Source: Leifsonia sp. Root1293
Lineage (GTDB): Bacteria > Actinomycetota > Actinomycetes > Actinomycetales > Microbacteriaceae
DNA length: 64,000 bases
Assembly (NCBI RefSeq): GCF_001425325.1
Contig: NZ_LMEH01000001.1
Coordinates: 1,702,688 to 1,766,687, forward strand
Reading direction: 5' to 3'
The notes under the pieces are model-generated. The model ran no database searches. It was not told the DNA's origin and worked only from the letters and a program-made list of their open reading frames with translations. The translations under genes and the position numbers were made by a program. The first letter of the stretch is position 1; each line of letters opens with the position of its first letter. Shown one piece after another: positions 52,125 to 60,438 of the stretch.

Positions 52125-52805
52125 GTCGCTGGCGACAGACCGAGATCCGGCGGGCCGATCGGCGTTCTCGTCGTCTCGCCGGTTCCGTCGCGCCCTGAGA
52201 GTGCTGATCAGAATCGACACGATCGAGAGCACCACGATCCCGACCAGGATCAGGTCGATGTACTTGGCGACGAAGTCCGCGACACCGGGGATCTGCCCGA
52301 GGAAGTAGCCGGCGAGGATGAGCGCGGTTGGCCAGAGGATTCCGCCGACCACGTTGAAGGTCACGAAGGTGAGATAGCGCATTCGGGCGGTCCCGGCCGC
52401 AACCGGGGCGACGGTTCGAACGACGGGAATGAAACGTGCGATGGTGACCGTGGCGGGCCCGTACCGGCGGAAGAATCCGTCGGTCCGTTCCAGCGTCGCC
52501 TTGCTGATCAGCCCGGCCTCCTTGCGTTCGAAGATCCGAGGTCCCGTCTTTCGACCGATGACATAGCCCAGCTGATCGCCCAGGATCGCGGCCACCGCGA
52601 CAGCGGCGATCACCACTGCGACCGGTTCCGGGATCACGCCACCAAAGGTCAGCACACCGGCGAAGAACAGCAGCGTGTCGCCTGGCAGGACGAAGCCGAT
52701 GAGGAGCCCAGTCTCGACGAAGATGATGGCGCAGACGACGAGGAGCCCCCAGCTTCCGCTGCCCTCGATGATGCCCTGCGGATCGAACAAGCCGGTCGCC
52801 GTCAC
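52116..52805 (-). CDS. DedA-family membrane protein
   Basis: A 229-residue protein with five to six helices of the DedA/VTT family: 'ETGLLIGFVLPGDTLLFFAG', 'GRKTGPRIF', 'RYGPATVTIARFIPVVRTVAPVAAG'. DedA proteins flip phospholipids or polyprenyl phosphate and help envelope homeostasis. This fits the adjacent polyprenol-sugar genes, though it is on the opposite strand. Confidence 0.93.
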   Translation of the reverse strand: MTATGLFDPQGIIEGSGSWGLLVVCAIIFVETGLLIGFVLPGDTLLFFAGVLTFGGVIPEPVAVVIAAVAVAAILGDQLGYVIGRKTGPRIFERKEAGLISKATLERTDGFFRRYGPATVTIARFIPVVRTVAPVAAGTARMRYLTFVTFNVVGGILWPTALILAGYFLGQIPGVADFVAKYIDLILVGIVVLSIVSILISTLRARRNRRDDENADRPAGSRSVASDSH

Positions 52806-52918
52806 TCTGATCTCTCGTCTCTGCTGTGCGCACCGACGTGTTCGATGAGCTCTGGCGAGAGAGTACGCCGTTCGCCCTCAGAGTCCGCTAAGAACTCGAC
52901 TCAACGAGCAGCGACAGC

Positions 52919-53926
52919 TCAGGGGCGGGGCTCGAGCCGCACCGCTGGGAGGGTGAGGGCCAGGGTGGTCCCCCGCTCCGATGTCTCGACGACGTCGACG
53001 GACCCACCGTGCCGGGTTGCGATGTCTTGTACCAGGGAGAGGCCGATCCCGAAGCTCGACCGGGGACCCGGTGTCGGCGCATCCGAGTGTGCGAAGCGGT
53101 CGAAGATTCTCTCCGGGTCGATCCCGCGAATACCGGGTCCGCTGTCCGCGATCGAGATGACCGTCGTACCTCGACCCGCAGTCACGACGACGCGGATGTC
53201 CGACCCGTCAGGTGAATGAGCGATCGCATTGTCCAGAAGGGCGGTCACACACCGTTGCAACGACGTCGAGGGCACCGTGGTGCCAACATCCGGCTGTGCA
53301 CCCTCGACGACGACGCGTATTCCGCGTTCGGTTGCGATCACCTGCATCGACGCGATGGCGGCGTCGACGGCGGGAGCGAGTGGCGAGGCGGGTGACGAGG
53401 CTGAGTCGCCGGCATCGTCCGCGGCAAGGAGCAGGTCGTTGACGATATCGATGAGTGCGCGCGTGTCGGAGCGCAGCTGCTGGACCGTCGGGATGACGGG
53501 GTCCTCGGGAGCGAGGCTTCGCTCGAGAACCTGAAGGCGCGCGTCGAGCACGGTCAACGGGGTGCGCAGTTCGTGGCTGGCGTCCTGGACGAAGGTCCGT
53601 TGGATCCGCAACGCCCGGCCGAGCGGGTTGACTGCCCGGCGGGTGAAGACGAGAGCCAGCACTCCGGCGATGACGACCGCGAGGAGGCCGATGATGACAA
53701 GGACGAGCATCGCCTCTCCGGCGTCGATGTAGATCTTGTGCTCGCCGGGCAGCGGCTTCTCGGCCAGCTCCGCTGGCGTCTGTTGGTCGAGAATGAAGAT
53801 GAACGCAGCCGCAAGGATCAGAAGCACGAGTGCGCCGGAGGCGATCGCTATCTGGAGTCCGACGACCCGGGACGCACGACGGACCGCGAGTGTATCGGGG
53901 TCGGTGCGGCGGACGCGAGCAGACAT
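52919..53926 (-). CDS. sensor histidine kinase
   Basis: A 335-residue kinase with two transmembrane helices near residues 22-40 and 60-88 and a very short outer loop. It has no separate sensor domain, but an H-box QDASHELRTPLTVLDA, 'LLDNAIAHSP', 'DSGPGI' and 'SSFGIGLSLVQDI'. The short loop suggests it senses signals within the membrane or via a partner. It starts at ATG 53926 inside the stop of its regulator gene (TGATG). Confidence 0.92.
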   Translation of the reverse strand: MSARVRRTDPDTLAVRRASRVVGLQIAIASGALVLLILAAAFIFILDQQTPAELAEKPLPGEHKIYIDAGEAMLVLVIIGLLAVVIAGVLALVFTRRAVNPLGRALRIQRTFVQDASHELRTPLTVLDARLQVLERSLAPEDPVIPTVQQLRSDTRALIDIVNDLLLAADDAGDSASSPASPLAPAVDAAIASMQVIATERGIRVVVEGAQPDVGTTVPSTSLQRCVTALLDNAIAHSPDGSDIRVVVTAGRGTTVISIADSGPGIRGIDPERIFDRFAHSDAPTPGPRSSFGIGLSLVQDIATRHGGSVDVVETSERGTTLALTLPAVRLEPRP

Positions 53927-54591
53927 CACAAATCACCGAGCCGATAGCCGGCGCCGCGCACCGTCGTGATCATGTGAGGTTCGGTCTTGCGGCGCAGGTA
54001 GTGCACGTAGGTGTCGACGGTGCCGGGTTGATCGTCGTCGTCGAACACGCTGCGGAGGATGTGATTCCGGCTGAAGGTGCGTCCTGGGTTGTCGGCGAAG
54101 AGTTCGAGCAGCTCCGACTCTCGTCCCGTCAGTTGCACGCGCCCTTCGTAGGGTGAATAGACGCATCGACTCTGCGGATAGAACTCCCACGACCCGATAT
54201 GGAGAAGGCGCCCCTCTCCCGTGAAGGTTCGCAGCAGCGCACGAAGCCGGGCGAGGAGCTCGTCGAAGTCGAATGGCTTCACCAGATAGTCGTTCGCCCC
54301 CGAATCGAGCCCCATGACGCGATCCGCGACGGTCCCGAGAGCGGTCAACATGAGGATGGGTGCGACGACTCCCCCGGCTCGCAGGACCTCCACGATCTCA
54401 ACACCGTCTCGGTTCGGCAGACGGCGGTCGATGACGAAGGCGTCGAACTCGCCCGCCAGACCCGCCGTCTGTCCGGCGTCGCCGTCTGCGACGAGGGTGA
54501 CGTCATAGGTCTCGGCGAGCACGGTCTCGATGAGGGGCCCGAGTTGTGGGTCGTCCTCGATCAGGAGTACACGAAGGCGGACATCCGGCAT
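53926..54591 (-). CDS. OmpR-family response regulator
   Basis: A 221-residue regulator: acidic pocket in 'VLLIEDDPQLG', phosphorylation site in 'DAFVIDRRLPNRDG', Lys in 'YLVKPFDFDELLARL', and winged helix with 'TVDTYVHYLRRKTEP'. ATG 54591 lies just before the PAP2 gene's stop region; the regulator, the kinase downstream and the PAP2 gene upstream are on one strand, so the phosphatase may be a target. Confidence 0.92.
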   Translation of the reverse strand: MPDVRLRVLLIEDDPQLGPLIETVLAETYDVTLVADGDAGQTAGLAGEFDAFVIDRRLPNRDGVEIVEVLRAGGVVAPILMLTALGTVADRVMGLDSGANDYLVKPFDFDELLARLRALLRTFTGEGRLLHIGSWEFYPQSRCVYSPYEGRVQLTGRESELLELFADNPGRTFSRNHILRSVFDDDDQPGTVDTYVHYLRRKTEPHMITTVRGAGYRLGDL

Positions 54592-54602
54592 GGATGCCAA
54601 AT

Positions 54603-55292
54603 CTACAGCGCTCGCCTCTGCGGCCACGCGTACTTCTCGAACAACCCGCCTGCCAGCCCGACCGCTGCCGTGGCGTACAGCAGCCCGGCGATCACGTCGG
54701 AGAGGTAGTGCACTCCGAGGTACACCCGGCAGGCGGCCATGAGGAGCGGGACGATGACGGCTATCGCGATGAATACGGGGCGCCACCGGGTGGTCCACAA
54801 CGTGATGAGGAGGGCGAGGCAGAAGGCTGCGGCGAACGTGGTGTGCCCACTTGGGTAGCTGAAGGAGGTCGGTTCGGCGGCGAGGGCGTCTGACAGTTGA
54901 GTCAGATCCGGTCGTGGGCGATGCACGAGGATCTTCATGAGGTCGCTGCCCAGCCACGGCAGAACCACGAGGATCAGCATCTGGGCGGGCATGAGGAATG
55001 ACCTGGTGACAATGAGCATCACCCCGGCCACGGCGATCAGGAGGGACGAGCCGATGAGCGGGCTGAAGAGCCAGCTCATTCCGAGGGCGACCGCGTTACC
55101 GACGGGGCCATGAACGTTGCTGACGTGGATGAGGAAGGCAAGCTCCGCATCGGTCCAGCCGGGGATGGCCTGGATGGCGAACCCAGCCGCAACGACCAGG
55201 ATGATGGTCACAGTACAGGTGATGTACGAGGCTTCGGAGTTCAGCCAGGTCGGGCGGGCGGAGCGGGTCGAGCTGGTCAGTGGCGCTGTCAT
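54603..55292 (-). CDS. PAP2-family lipid phosphatase
   Basis: A 229-residue, six-helix membrane phosphatase. Motifs: KILVHRPRP (residues 120-128), PSGHTTF with the catalytic His at about 150, and 'YLGVHYLSDVIAG'. It removes phosphate from lipid phosphates such as undecaprenyl pyrophosphate or phosphatidate. ATG 55292 has a GAGGAA site. It is upstream of the regulator gene on the same strand. Confidence 0.93.
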   Translation of the reverse strand: MTAPLTSSTRSARPTWLNSEASYITCTVTIILVVAAGFAIQAIPGWTDAELAFLIHVSNVHGPVGNAVALGMSWLFSPLIGSSLLIAVAGVMLIVTRSFLMPAQMLILVVLPWLGSDLMKILVHRPRPDLTQLSDALAAEPTSFSYPSGHTTFAAAFCLALLITLWTTRWRPVFIAIAVIVPLLMAACRVYLGVHYLSDVIAGLLYATAAVGLAGGLFEKYAWPQRRAL

Positions 55293-55435
55293 GATTCCTC
55301 GTCTTGCGGGCCGATGTGGCTGGCCTCGTTGGCGCCAGACTCTCTGATCGCCACCCATCAACCTCTAAGAACCTGCCCGACGTCGCGCCCCGACACCTGA
55401 GCGGATTCTTAGACACGGCATGTGAACCTCTCCTC

Positions 55436-56209
55436 GTGTCCACCAACAAGGTTCCCGAGATCACCGCCGCATTCTGGATCACGAAGATCCTCACCACCGG
55501 CATGGGCGAGACCACCTCAGATTTCCTCGTGCATCAGATCGATCCGCCCGTCGCGGTCGCGGTGACCGGAATCCTGCTCGTTTGCGCCGTGTCGATTCAG
55601 TTGACCGTTCGGCGCTACGTCGTCTGGGTGTACTGGCTCGCCGTGCTCATGGTCAGCGTGTTCGGAACCATGGTGGCCGACGTCGTCCACGTGCAGTTTG
55701 GCATCCCCTACGCCGTCTCGACCGCCTTCTTCGCGTTGCTCCTCACCGCGATTTTCGTGACGTGGTTTCGCACGCAGGGCACGCTCTCGATCCATGCGAT
55801 CGACTCACGACCCCGCGAGCTGTTCTACTGGGCGACCGTCGTCACGACCTTCGCGCTCGGCACAGCGGCCGGCGACCTGCTTGCGACGACCCTCGGGCTC
55901 GGCTTCTTGGCCGGAGGGATCGTCTTCGCCGTCCTATTCGCCATCCCGGGCGTCGGGTACCTCTTCGGGGCATTCGGCGGAACGTTCGCGTTCTGGGCCG
56001 CCTACGTCCTCACGCGTCCCTTCGGTGCATCGATGGCGGACTGGGTCGCATTGCCTCCCGATCGCGGGGGTTTGGGACTCGGGACCGGACCGGTCAGCTT
56101 GGTCCTCCTAGTCGCGATCATCGGGATGGTGATCCACCTGACGGCGGCGGAGTCCCGGCGTCCCCGGGTCGCCTCATCGCTTCCAGCTCTGGAAGCCAAC
56201 GCCGGGTAG
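55436..56209 (+). CDS. DUF347-type membrane protein (paralogue of 48387-49202)
   Basis: A 257-residue protein with the same four repeats as the product of 48387: 'AAFWITKILTTGMGETTSDFL', 'TAAGDLLATTLGLGFL' and 'RPFGASMADWVALP'. It starts at GTG 55436 and is followed, 42 bases on, by a response regulator on the same strand. The pair of paralogues each beside a two-component system suggests controlled expression of these proteins. Confidence 0.87.
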   Translation: MSTNKVPEITAAFWITKILTTGMGETTSDFLVHQIDPPVAVAVTGILLVCAVSIQLTVRRYVVWVYWLAVLMVSVFGTMVADVVHVQFGIPYAVSTAFFALLLTAIFVTWFRTQGTLSIHAIDSRPRELFYWATVVTTFALGTAAGDLLATTLGLGFLAGGIVFAVLFAIPGVGYLFGAFGGTFAFWAAYVLTRPFGASMADWVALPPDRGGLGLGTGPVSLVLLVAIIGMVIHLTAAESRRPRVASSLPALEANAG

Positions 56210-56251
56210 CCCGAGACCGCTGCGGGTGACGATGGTGATGAAGGGAACAGC

Positions 56252-56932
56252 ATGCGGATACTGGTGGTGGAAGACGACGTGGCGATCGCATCCGTCCTCC
56301 ATCAGGCGCTGCAGGAGGCGGGGCACGCTGTCGACGTGTCACACGATGCCGCTCTCGGGCTGGAGATGTTCGAGATCGAACCGGAGGACCTGCTGATCCT
56401 CGACATCCGCCTGCCCGGGCTGGCCGGCGGCGGGGTGGAGCTCTGCCAACGGGTGCGCTCGATCTCCTCCGACGTGCCCATCCTCATGCTCACCGCGATC
56501 GACTCTGCTGCCAGCAAAGTGGCGGCTCTCGATGCGGGCGCAGACGACTATCTGACGAAACCCTTCCACATCGAGGAGTTGCTGGCCCGGGTTCGCGCCC
56601 TGCTGAGGCGCGCTCCACGAGCGCTGCCACCTCGCCTGACCGTGGGCTCCCTCGAACTCGACGGATCGACCCGGCGGGTTCGACGATCCGGCCGGACGAT
56701 CGAGCTCACGGCCAAGGAGTTCGCCGTCCTCGACTACCTGATGCGGCACCCTGGGGTGATCGTGAGCGCTTCGGACCTCATCGATCATGCGTGGGATTCG
56801 AACTATGAGGGCTACAGCAATGTCGTCCCCACCTACATCCGCTACCTCCGTCGGAAGCTCAGTCGACCCGGCGAACCCGATCCGATTCGCACGCATCGTG
56901 GCAGCGGGTACTCCATCGGGGCGGACACGTGA
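56252..56932 (+). CDS. OmpR-family response regulator
   Basis: A 226-residue regulator: acidic pair in 'ILVVEDDVAIAS', phosphorylation Asp in 'LLILDIRLPG', Lys in 'YLTKPFHIEELLARV' and a C-terminal winged helix 'YIRYLRRKLSRPG'. GAAGGGAA lies before ATG 56252. It is upstream of its kinase (4-base overlap) and downstream of the DUF347 gene. Confidence 0.93.
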   Translation: MRILVVEDDVAIASVLHQALQEAGHAVDVSHDAALGLEMFEIEPEDLLILDIRLPGLAGGGVELCQRVRSISSDVPILMLTAIDSAASKVAALDAGADDYLTKPFHIEELLARVRALLRRAPRALPPRLTVGSLELDGSTRRVRRSGRTIELTAKEFAVLDYLMRHPGVIVSASDLIDHAWDSNYEGYSNVVPTYIRYLRRKLSRPGEPDPIRTHRGSGYSIGADT

Positions 56933-57858
56933 TCCTCCGTCGCACGACGTGGCGCCTGACCCTGTGGTTCGCGATTGTGCAGCTGGCTCTGTTCGGCGCC
57001 TTCGCCATAGCCGTCTACGCCTTCGTGACATCGTCGTTCGACTTCGACGCTGCGGAGGAGGGCTCCGGGATCAGTGCAGAGGCAAGCTTCGCCACCCTGC
57101 GCGCGGCCTTGCTCTGGGGATTCGCCGGGCTCGTGGTCGCGGTTCCAGCCACGAGCTACCTCCTGGCATCATTGGCCATGCGACCGGTCCGGCGGAGTTT
57201 CGAAGCGCAGCAGCGGTTCGTTGACGATGCCTCTCACGAGCTCCGCACACCGCTCGCCGCGATCCAGGCGAAGCTCGAGCTCACGCTCCTCCGGGACCGC
57301 GACGTCCCGAGCTATCAATCGGCCATCAGGGAGACCCTCCGATCGACGGACCATCTCGCCCGGACCCTGTCCGATCTCCTGCTCCTGTCCCGGACCGAGC
57401 GGGAGGCGCAGATGGCCATGGAGCTGGTCGACGTCCGCCAACTGGTCGACGACGCCCTCGCCGTCGATACCCTCATCGCGGAGAGGGTCACGACGGAATC
57501 CGACGCCGGCGTGACCGTCCACGGGGCATCAGGGCTTCTCGAGCGGGCGCTCCTCAACCTCCTGACCAACGCCATCCGGTACTCGGATGCAGACGACCCC
57601 ATCGAGGTGCGCGCCATCCGCCAGGGGGCATGGGCACGGATCGAGGTCCAGGACCACGGCATCGGGATGACCCCGGACGAGGTGGGCCTGGCGTTCGACA
57701 GGTTCTGGCGCGCGGATCCCTCGAGAGCGAGCGAGGGGAACGGGCTCGGCCTGTCGATCGTGCGACAGATCATGCGCCTGCACGGCGGCGACGTGGAGAT
57801 CAATTCCCATTCCGGTGTGGGGACGACCGCCGTTCTCCGGATACCCCTCTCACGTTGA
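56929..57858 (+). CDS. sensor histidine kinase
   Basis: A 309-residue kinase with two helices (about residues 10-32 and 58-82) and a 25-residue outer loop, so it is another small-loop kinase. H-box DDASHELRTPLAAIQA, 'LLNLLTNAIRYSD', 'DHGIGM' and 'NGLGLSIV' are present. GTG start overlaps the regulator stop. It precedes the acidic repeat protein gene, a possible target. Confidence 0.92.
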   Translation: MILRRTTWRLTLWFAIVQLALFGAFAIAVYAFVTSSFDFDAAEEGSGISAEASFATLRAALLWGFAGLVVAVPATSYLLASLAMRPVRRSFEAQQRFVDDASHELRTPLAAIQAKLELTLLRDRDVPSYQSAIRETLRSTDHLARTLSDLLLLSRTEREAQMAMELVDVRQLVDDALAVDTLIAERVTTESDAGVTVHGASGLLERALLNLLTNAIRYSDADDPIEVRAIRQGAWARIEVQDHGIGMTPDEVGLAFDRFWRADPSRASEGNGLGLSIVRQIMRLHGGDVEINSHSGVGTTAVLRIPLSR

Positions 57859-57926
57859 TCTCACGATCCCCTTCCTAACGTGGTGGTAGTTGCGACTGTC
57901 CAGGTCGCAGGAAACTGGAGCACACC

Positions 57927-58232
57927 ATGATGAAACGAACGAAATACCTCGTCGGGTCGGCGTTGGCCGTCGTCGTTGCGGTCGCGGGCGGAATCGCCGT
58001 CACGATCCCCGCGCAGGCGAGCTCTTCCACAAGCGGCCCGAGCACACCCGCAGTGACGGAGGACGGCACCAACGACGGCGAGACCGCCGACGACCAAGGC
58101 GTCGAGGACGGCACCAACGACGGCGAAACTGCGGACGACCAAGGCGTCGAAGACGGCACCAACGACGGAGAGACCGCCGACGACCAAGGCGTCGAAGACG
58201 GCACCAACGACGGCGAGACTGCCGACGACTGA
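57927..58232 (+). CDS. secreted acidic tandem-repeat protein
   Basis: A 101-residue protein: a signal peptide (basic start, hydrophobic core to 'IPAQASS', cleavage near residue 31) then a strongly acidic region of 3.8 copies of EDGTNDGETADDQGV. The DxTNDG pattern recalls calcium-binding thrombospondin type 3 or similar acidic loops, and it could bind divalent metals or iron outside the cell. GGAG precedes the ATG. Next to the FetB and FTR1 genes and downstream of a two-component system. Confidence 0.78.
   Translation: MMKRTKYLVGSALAVVVAVAGGIAVTIPAQASSSTSGPSTPAVTEDGTNDGETADDQGVEDGTNDGETADDQGVEDGTNDGETADDQGVEDGTNDGETADD
58059..58229 (+). repeat. 45-base coding tandem repeat, 3.8 copies
   Basis: Units of 45 bases at 58059-58103, 58104-58148, 58149-58193 and 58194-58229 (partial), nearly identical at the DNA level with a few third-position changes. 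They encode EDGTNDGETADDQGV. Such repeats are prone to expansion and contraction, so copy number probably varies between strains. Confidence 0.9.
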
Positions 58233-58282
58233 TCGGACGGGCTGACGGGAGTCGGGCCGTTCGGGTGCCTGGCTCCCGTCCG

Positions 58283-59032
58283 TCACGTCAGGACGGGTGG
58301 CATCTGCCTCACCGGGGCAAGCCAGTTCACGACAACCGCCGCCGTGATCGTTCCGGCGGCCATGATGGCCGCGAGCACGACGATCTGGAAGCGGCCAGCC
58401 TCAAGCGGCGACACGCCGCCGAAGATGGCGCCGACGAACGCGCCGGGCAACGTCACCAGCCCGGTGGTCTTCGTCTGGTCGGTCGATGGGATCAGTGCCG
58501 AGTACACCGCGGCCCGGGCGATGTCGACCGTCGATTGCCGGGGTGTGGCTCCGAGGGCCATCCACCCCTCGACCTCATCCCACCGGTCGCGAGTCGCTTC
58601 GGAGAATCGCCGGCCCGCCAGGGTGGCGATCGTCATGGCATTGCCGATCACGATCCCCCCGATGGCGAGCGCGTAGCGTGCCGAGAACTCGATCGCCCCG
58701 GTTGCGAAGACCACGGTAAGAGTGACGAGGATGCCGGCCGCCATCCCCGACGCCATCATCACCCCGTGCACGATGGTAGGACCGACACGCCTCGTGGCCG
58801 TCGCGACGGCGACACCGAACATCACCAGAAGTGCCACTCCGACCCACACCGGGTTCGAGATGACTCCCGTCAGAACGACGCTGATCAACGCCAGCTGGAC
58901 CGTTCCTCGGAGGATGGCCAGCGCGGGTGCCCAGCGATGCGGAACGCGGAAAGCGCTGAGCACGACCGTCGTGATCGCGACGAGCACTGCCACACCGACC
59001 ACGGTCGGAAGGAACTCACCGGGCCAGGTCAT
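58283..59032 (-). CDS. FetB-like (UPF0014) membrane permease
   Basis: A 249-residue membrane protein with six to seven helices of the UPF0014/FetB family: 'ALAILRGTVQLALISVVLTG', 'IGGIVIGNAMT' and 'LVTLPGAFVGAIFGG' (with 'PLEAG...QIVV'). In E. coli FetA (ATPase) and FetB export iron. No FetA-like ATPase is next to it here, so it may use another. It is convergent with the repeat protein gene. Confidence 0.85.
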   Translation of the reverse strand: MTWPGEFLPTVVGVAVLVAITTVVLSAFRVPHRWAPALAILRGTVQLALISVVLTGVISNPVWVGVALLVMFGVAVATATRRVGPTIVHGVMMASGMAAGILVTLTVVFATGAIEFSARYALAIGGIVIGNAMTIATLAGRRFSEATRDRWDEVEGWMALGATPRQSTVDIARAAVYSALIPSTDQTKTTGLVTLPGAFVGAIFGGVSPLEAGRFQIVVLAAIMAAGTITAAVVVNWLAPVRQMPPVLT

Positions 59033-59130
59033 GGGCCGAGCCTAACCTCCGGATCGCGGGTGGAACGTCGGCTCCAACACCGACGGTCGGTACGATCGGA
59101 TTCTTAGAGCCGTCTTAGAAGAACGCTCGG

Positions 59131-59149
59131 TAAGGTAAGCCTCACCAAC
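59131..59149. promoter_or_regulatory. IdeR/DmdR-like iron box
   Basis: TAAGGTAAGCCTCACCAAC agrees with the actinobacterial iron box (TTAGGTTAGSCTAACCTAA as I recall it) at 14 of 19 positions, with the dyad centred on GC. It lies 22 bases before the GTG of the FTR1-like gene, where the iron-loaded repressor would block transcription. Confidence 0.65.
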
Positions 59150-59170
59150 CTTTGGAACGAGAGGCTCACC

Positions 59171-60058
59171 GTGGTCGCGAACTACCTGATTGGACTCCGG
59201 GAGGGCCTCGAAGCCGCGCTCGTGGTCACGATCCTGATCGCGTACGTGGTCAAGATCGGCCGCCGCGACGTCCTCGGCAAACTCTGGCTCGGAATCGGGC
59301 TCGCGCTCCTGCTCGCCCTGAGCATCGGCGCCATCCTCACCTTCGGCACCTACGGGTTGTCATTCCAGGCGCAGGAGATCATCGGGGGCACTCTCTCCAT
59401 CATCGCCACCGGGTTCGTCACCTGGATGGTGTTCTGGATGCTTCGCACCTCGCGGAACCTGAAGGGCCACCTGCAGGGCGACATCGACCGGCACCTCGTC
59501 GGCGCAGCCTGGGGCCTCGTGCTCGTCGCGTTCCTCGCCGTCGGCCGCGAGGGCATCGAGACCGCGCTGTTCATCTGGGCCGCTGTCCAGTCGACAGGCT
59601 CGACGACGATGCCCCTGTTCGGAGCGACCCTCGGCATTCTCACCTCGATCGCCCTCGGTTGGCTGATCTACCGAGGCATGCTCCGAATCAACCTCTCGAA
59701 ATTCTTCACCATCACGGGCGCGTTGCTCATCATCGTCGCCGCCGGCGTGCTCTCCTATGGCGTGCACGACCTGCAAGAGGGCGGGGTCCTCCCCGGCCTG
59801 CACACTCTCGCCTTCGACGTCAGCCAGGTGATCTCCCCGACGAGTTGGTACGGCACCCTGCTGCGCGGAACACTGAACTTCACCCCAGAGACCACGGTGC
59901 TCCAAGCCGTCGTCTGGGTCGCGTACGTGGCGCCCACCATGACGATCTTCATCATGAAGGCGCGCCAGCGACCGCGCCAGCGACCCACGGCCAACCCGTC
60001 CGCCGTCCGTAGCGTTGACACCGGACGGGCAATCGTCTCCACCGTCCGCTCGTCCTGA
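59171..60058 (+). CDS. FTR1-family iron permease (EfeU-like)
   Basis: A 295-residue, seven-helix iron permease. The two REXXE motifs that bind ferric iron are REGLE (residues 10-14) and REGIE (126-130). It imports iron, in EfeUOB systems after ferrous oxidation by EfeO/EfeB. Neither efeO nor efeB is near. The GTG at 59171 follows GAGAGG. An iron box just upstream indicates induction under iron limitation. The last 35 residues are a basic soluble tail. Confidence 0.92.
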   Translation: MVANYLIGLREGLEAALVVTILIAYVVKIGRRDVLGKLWLGIGLALLLALSIGAILTFGTYGLSFQAQEIIGGTLSIIATGFVTWMVFWMLRTSRNLKGHLQGDIDRHLVGAAWGLVLVAFLAVGREGIETALFIWAAVQSTGSTTMPLFGATLGILTSIALGWLIYRGMLRINLSKFFTITGALLIIVAAGVLSYGVHDLQEGGVLPGLHTLAFDVSQVISPTSWYGTLLRGTLNFTPETTVLQAVVWVAYVAPTMTIFIMKARQRPRQRPTANPSAVRSVDTGRAIVSTVRSS

Positions 60059-60171
60059 CCCGACCGCTCTCCAGCGGCTCATGGGCCAGGGTCGGTCCGG
60101 CGGGTGCCGGTTCCGGACGCGGCATCCCCAGGTATGGGACCGCGGGGCAAACGGACGACGAATCGAGCCGA

Positions 60172-60387
60172 TCATGCCGTTCTGGGGGATCGTGATCGAC
60201 GCTGGCGGTCGTACGCCACTTCGAGCCGGGCAAGCATGGCGTTCATCGTTCGGGCGAGGCGACCGATCTCGTCCTGGCCTGCCGATCCGGGCACGCGGCG
60301 GTCGAGGCTGCCGTCCCTTATCTCCGCCACCTGGGAGCGGATTCGTTCCGATGGACGCAATGCGCGACCTGCGACGACCCACAACAC
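60172..60387 (-). pseudogene. HAMP-domain remnant of a histidine kinase
   Basis: A 71-residue piece whose core 'VAEIRDGSLDRRVPGSAGQDEIGRLARTMN' (not quoted in full length elsewhere) is a HAMP domain and whose end 'LEVAYDRQRRS' is where an H-box should follow. Instead the frame runs to a stop after 'RSPRTA'. There is no sensor or catalytic part. It is a fragment left from a deleted two-component kinase near the iron genes. Confidence 0.65.
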
Positions 60388-60438
60388 GATCGCCCTACGG
60401 GCGATGGTGACTTTGGGAGATCGTCTGGGGCAGACTTC

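Noticed and set aside
55204-55230. GGTCACA on the plus strand as a ninth sigma site
   Set aside because: The base 16 positions on is not followed by GGTC or CGTC, and it lies inside the PAP2 gene. The same holds for GTCACA at about 16805, 17625, 20145 and 37969.
58059-58229. regular 45-base repeats as a CRISPR array
   Set aside because: Units are contiguous, code for one protein in frame, and have no spacers; no cas genes are present.
57890-59107. 405-codon plus-strand open frame across the repeat protein and FetB region
   Set aside because: It overlaps two well-supported genes and consists of Arg/Asp/His-rich shadow sequence.
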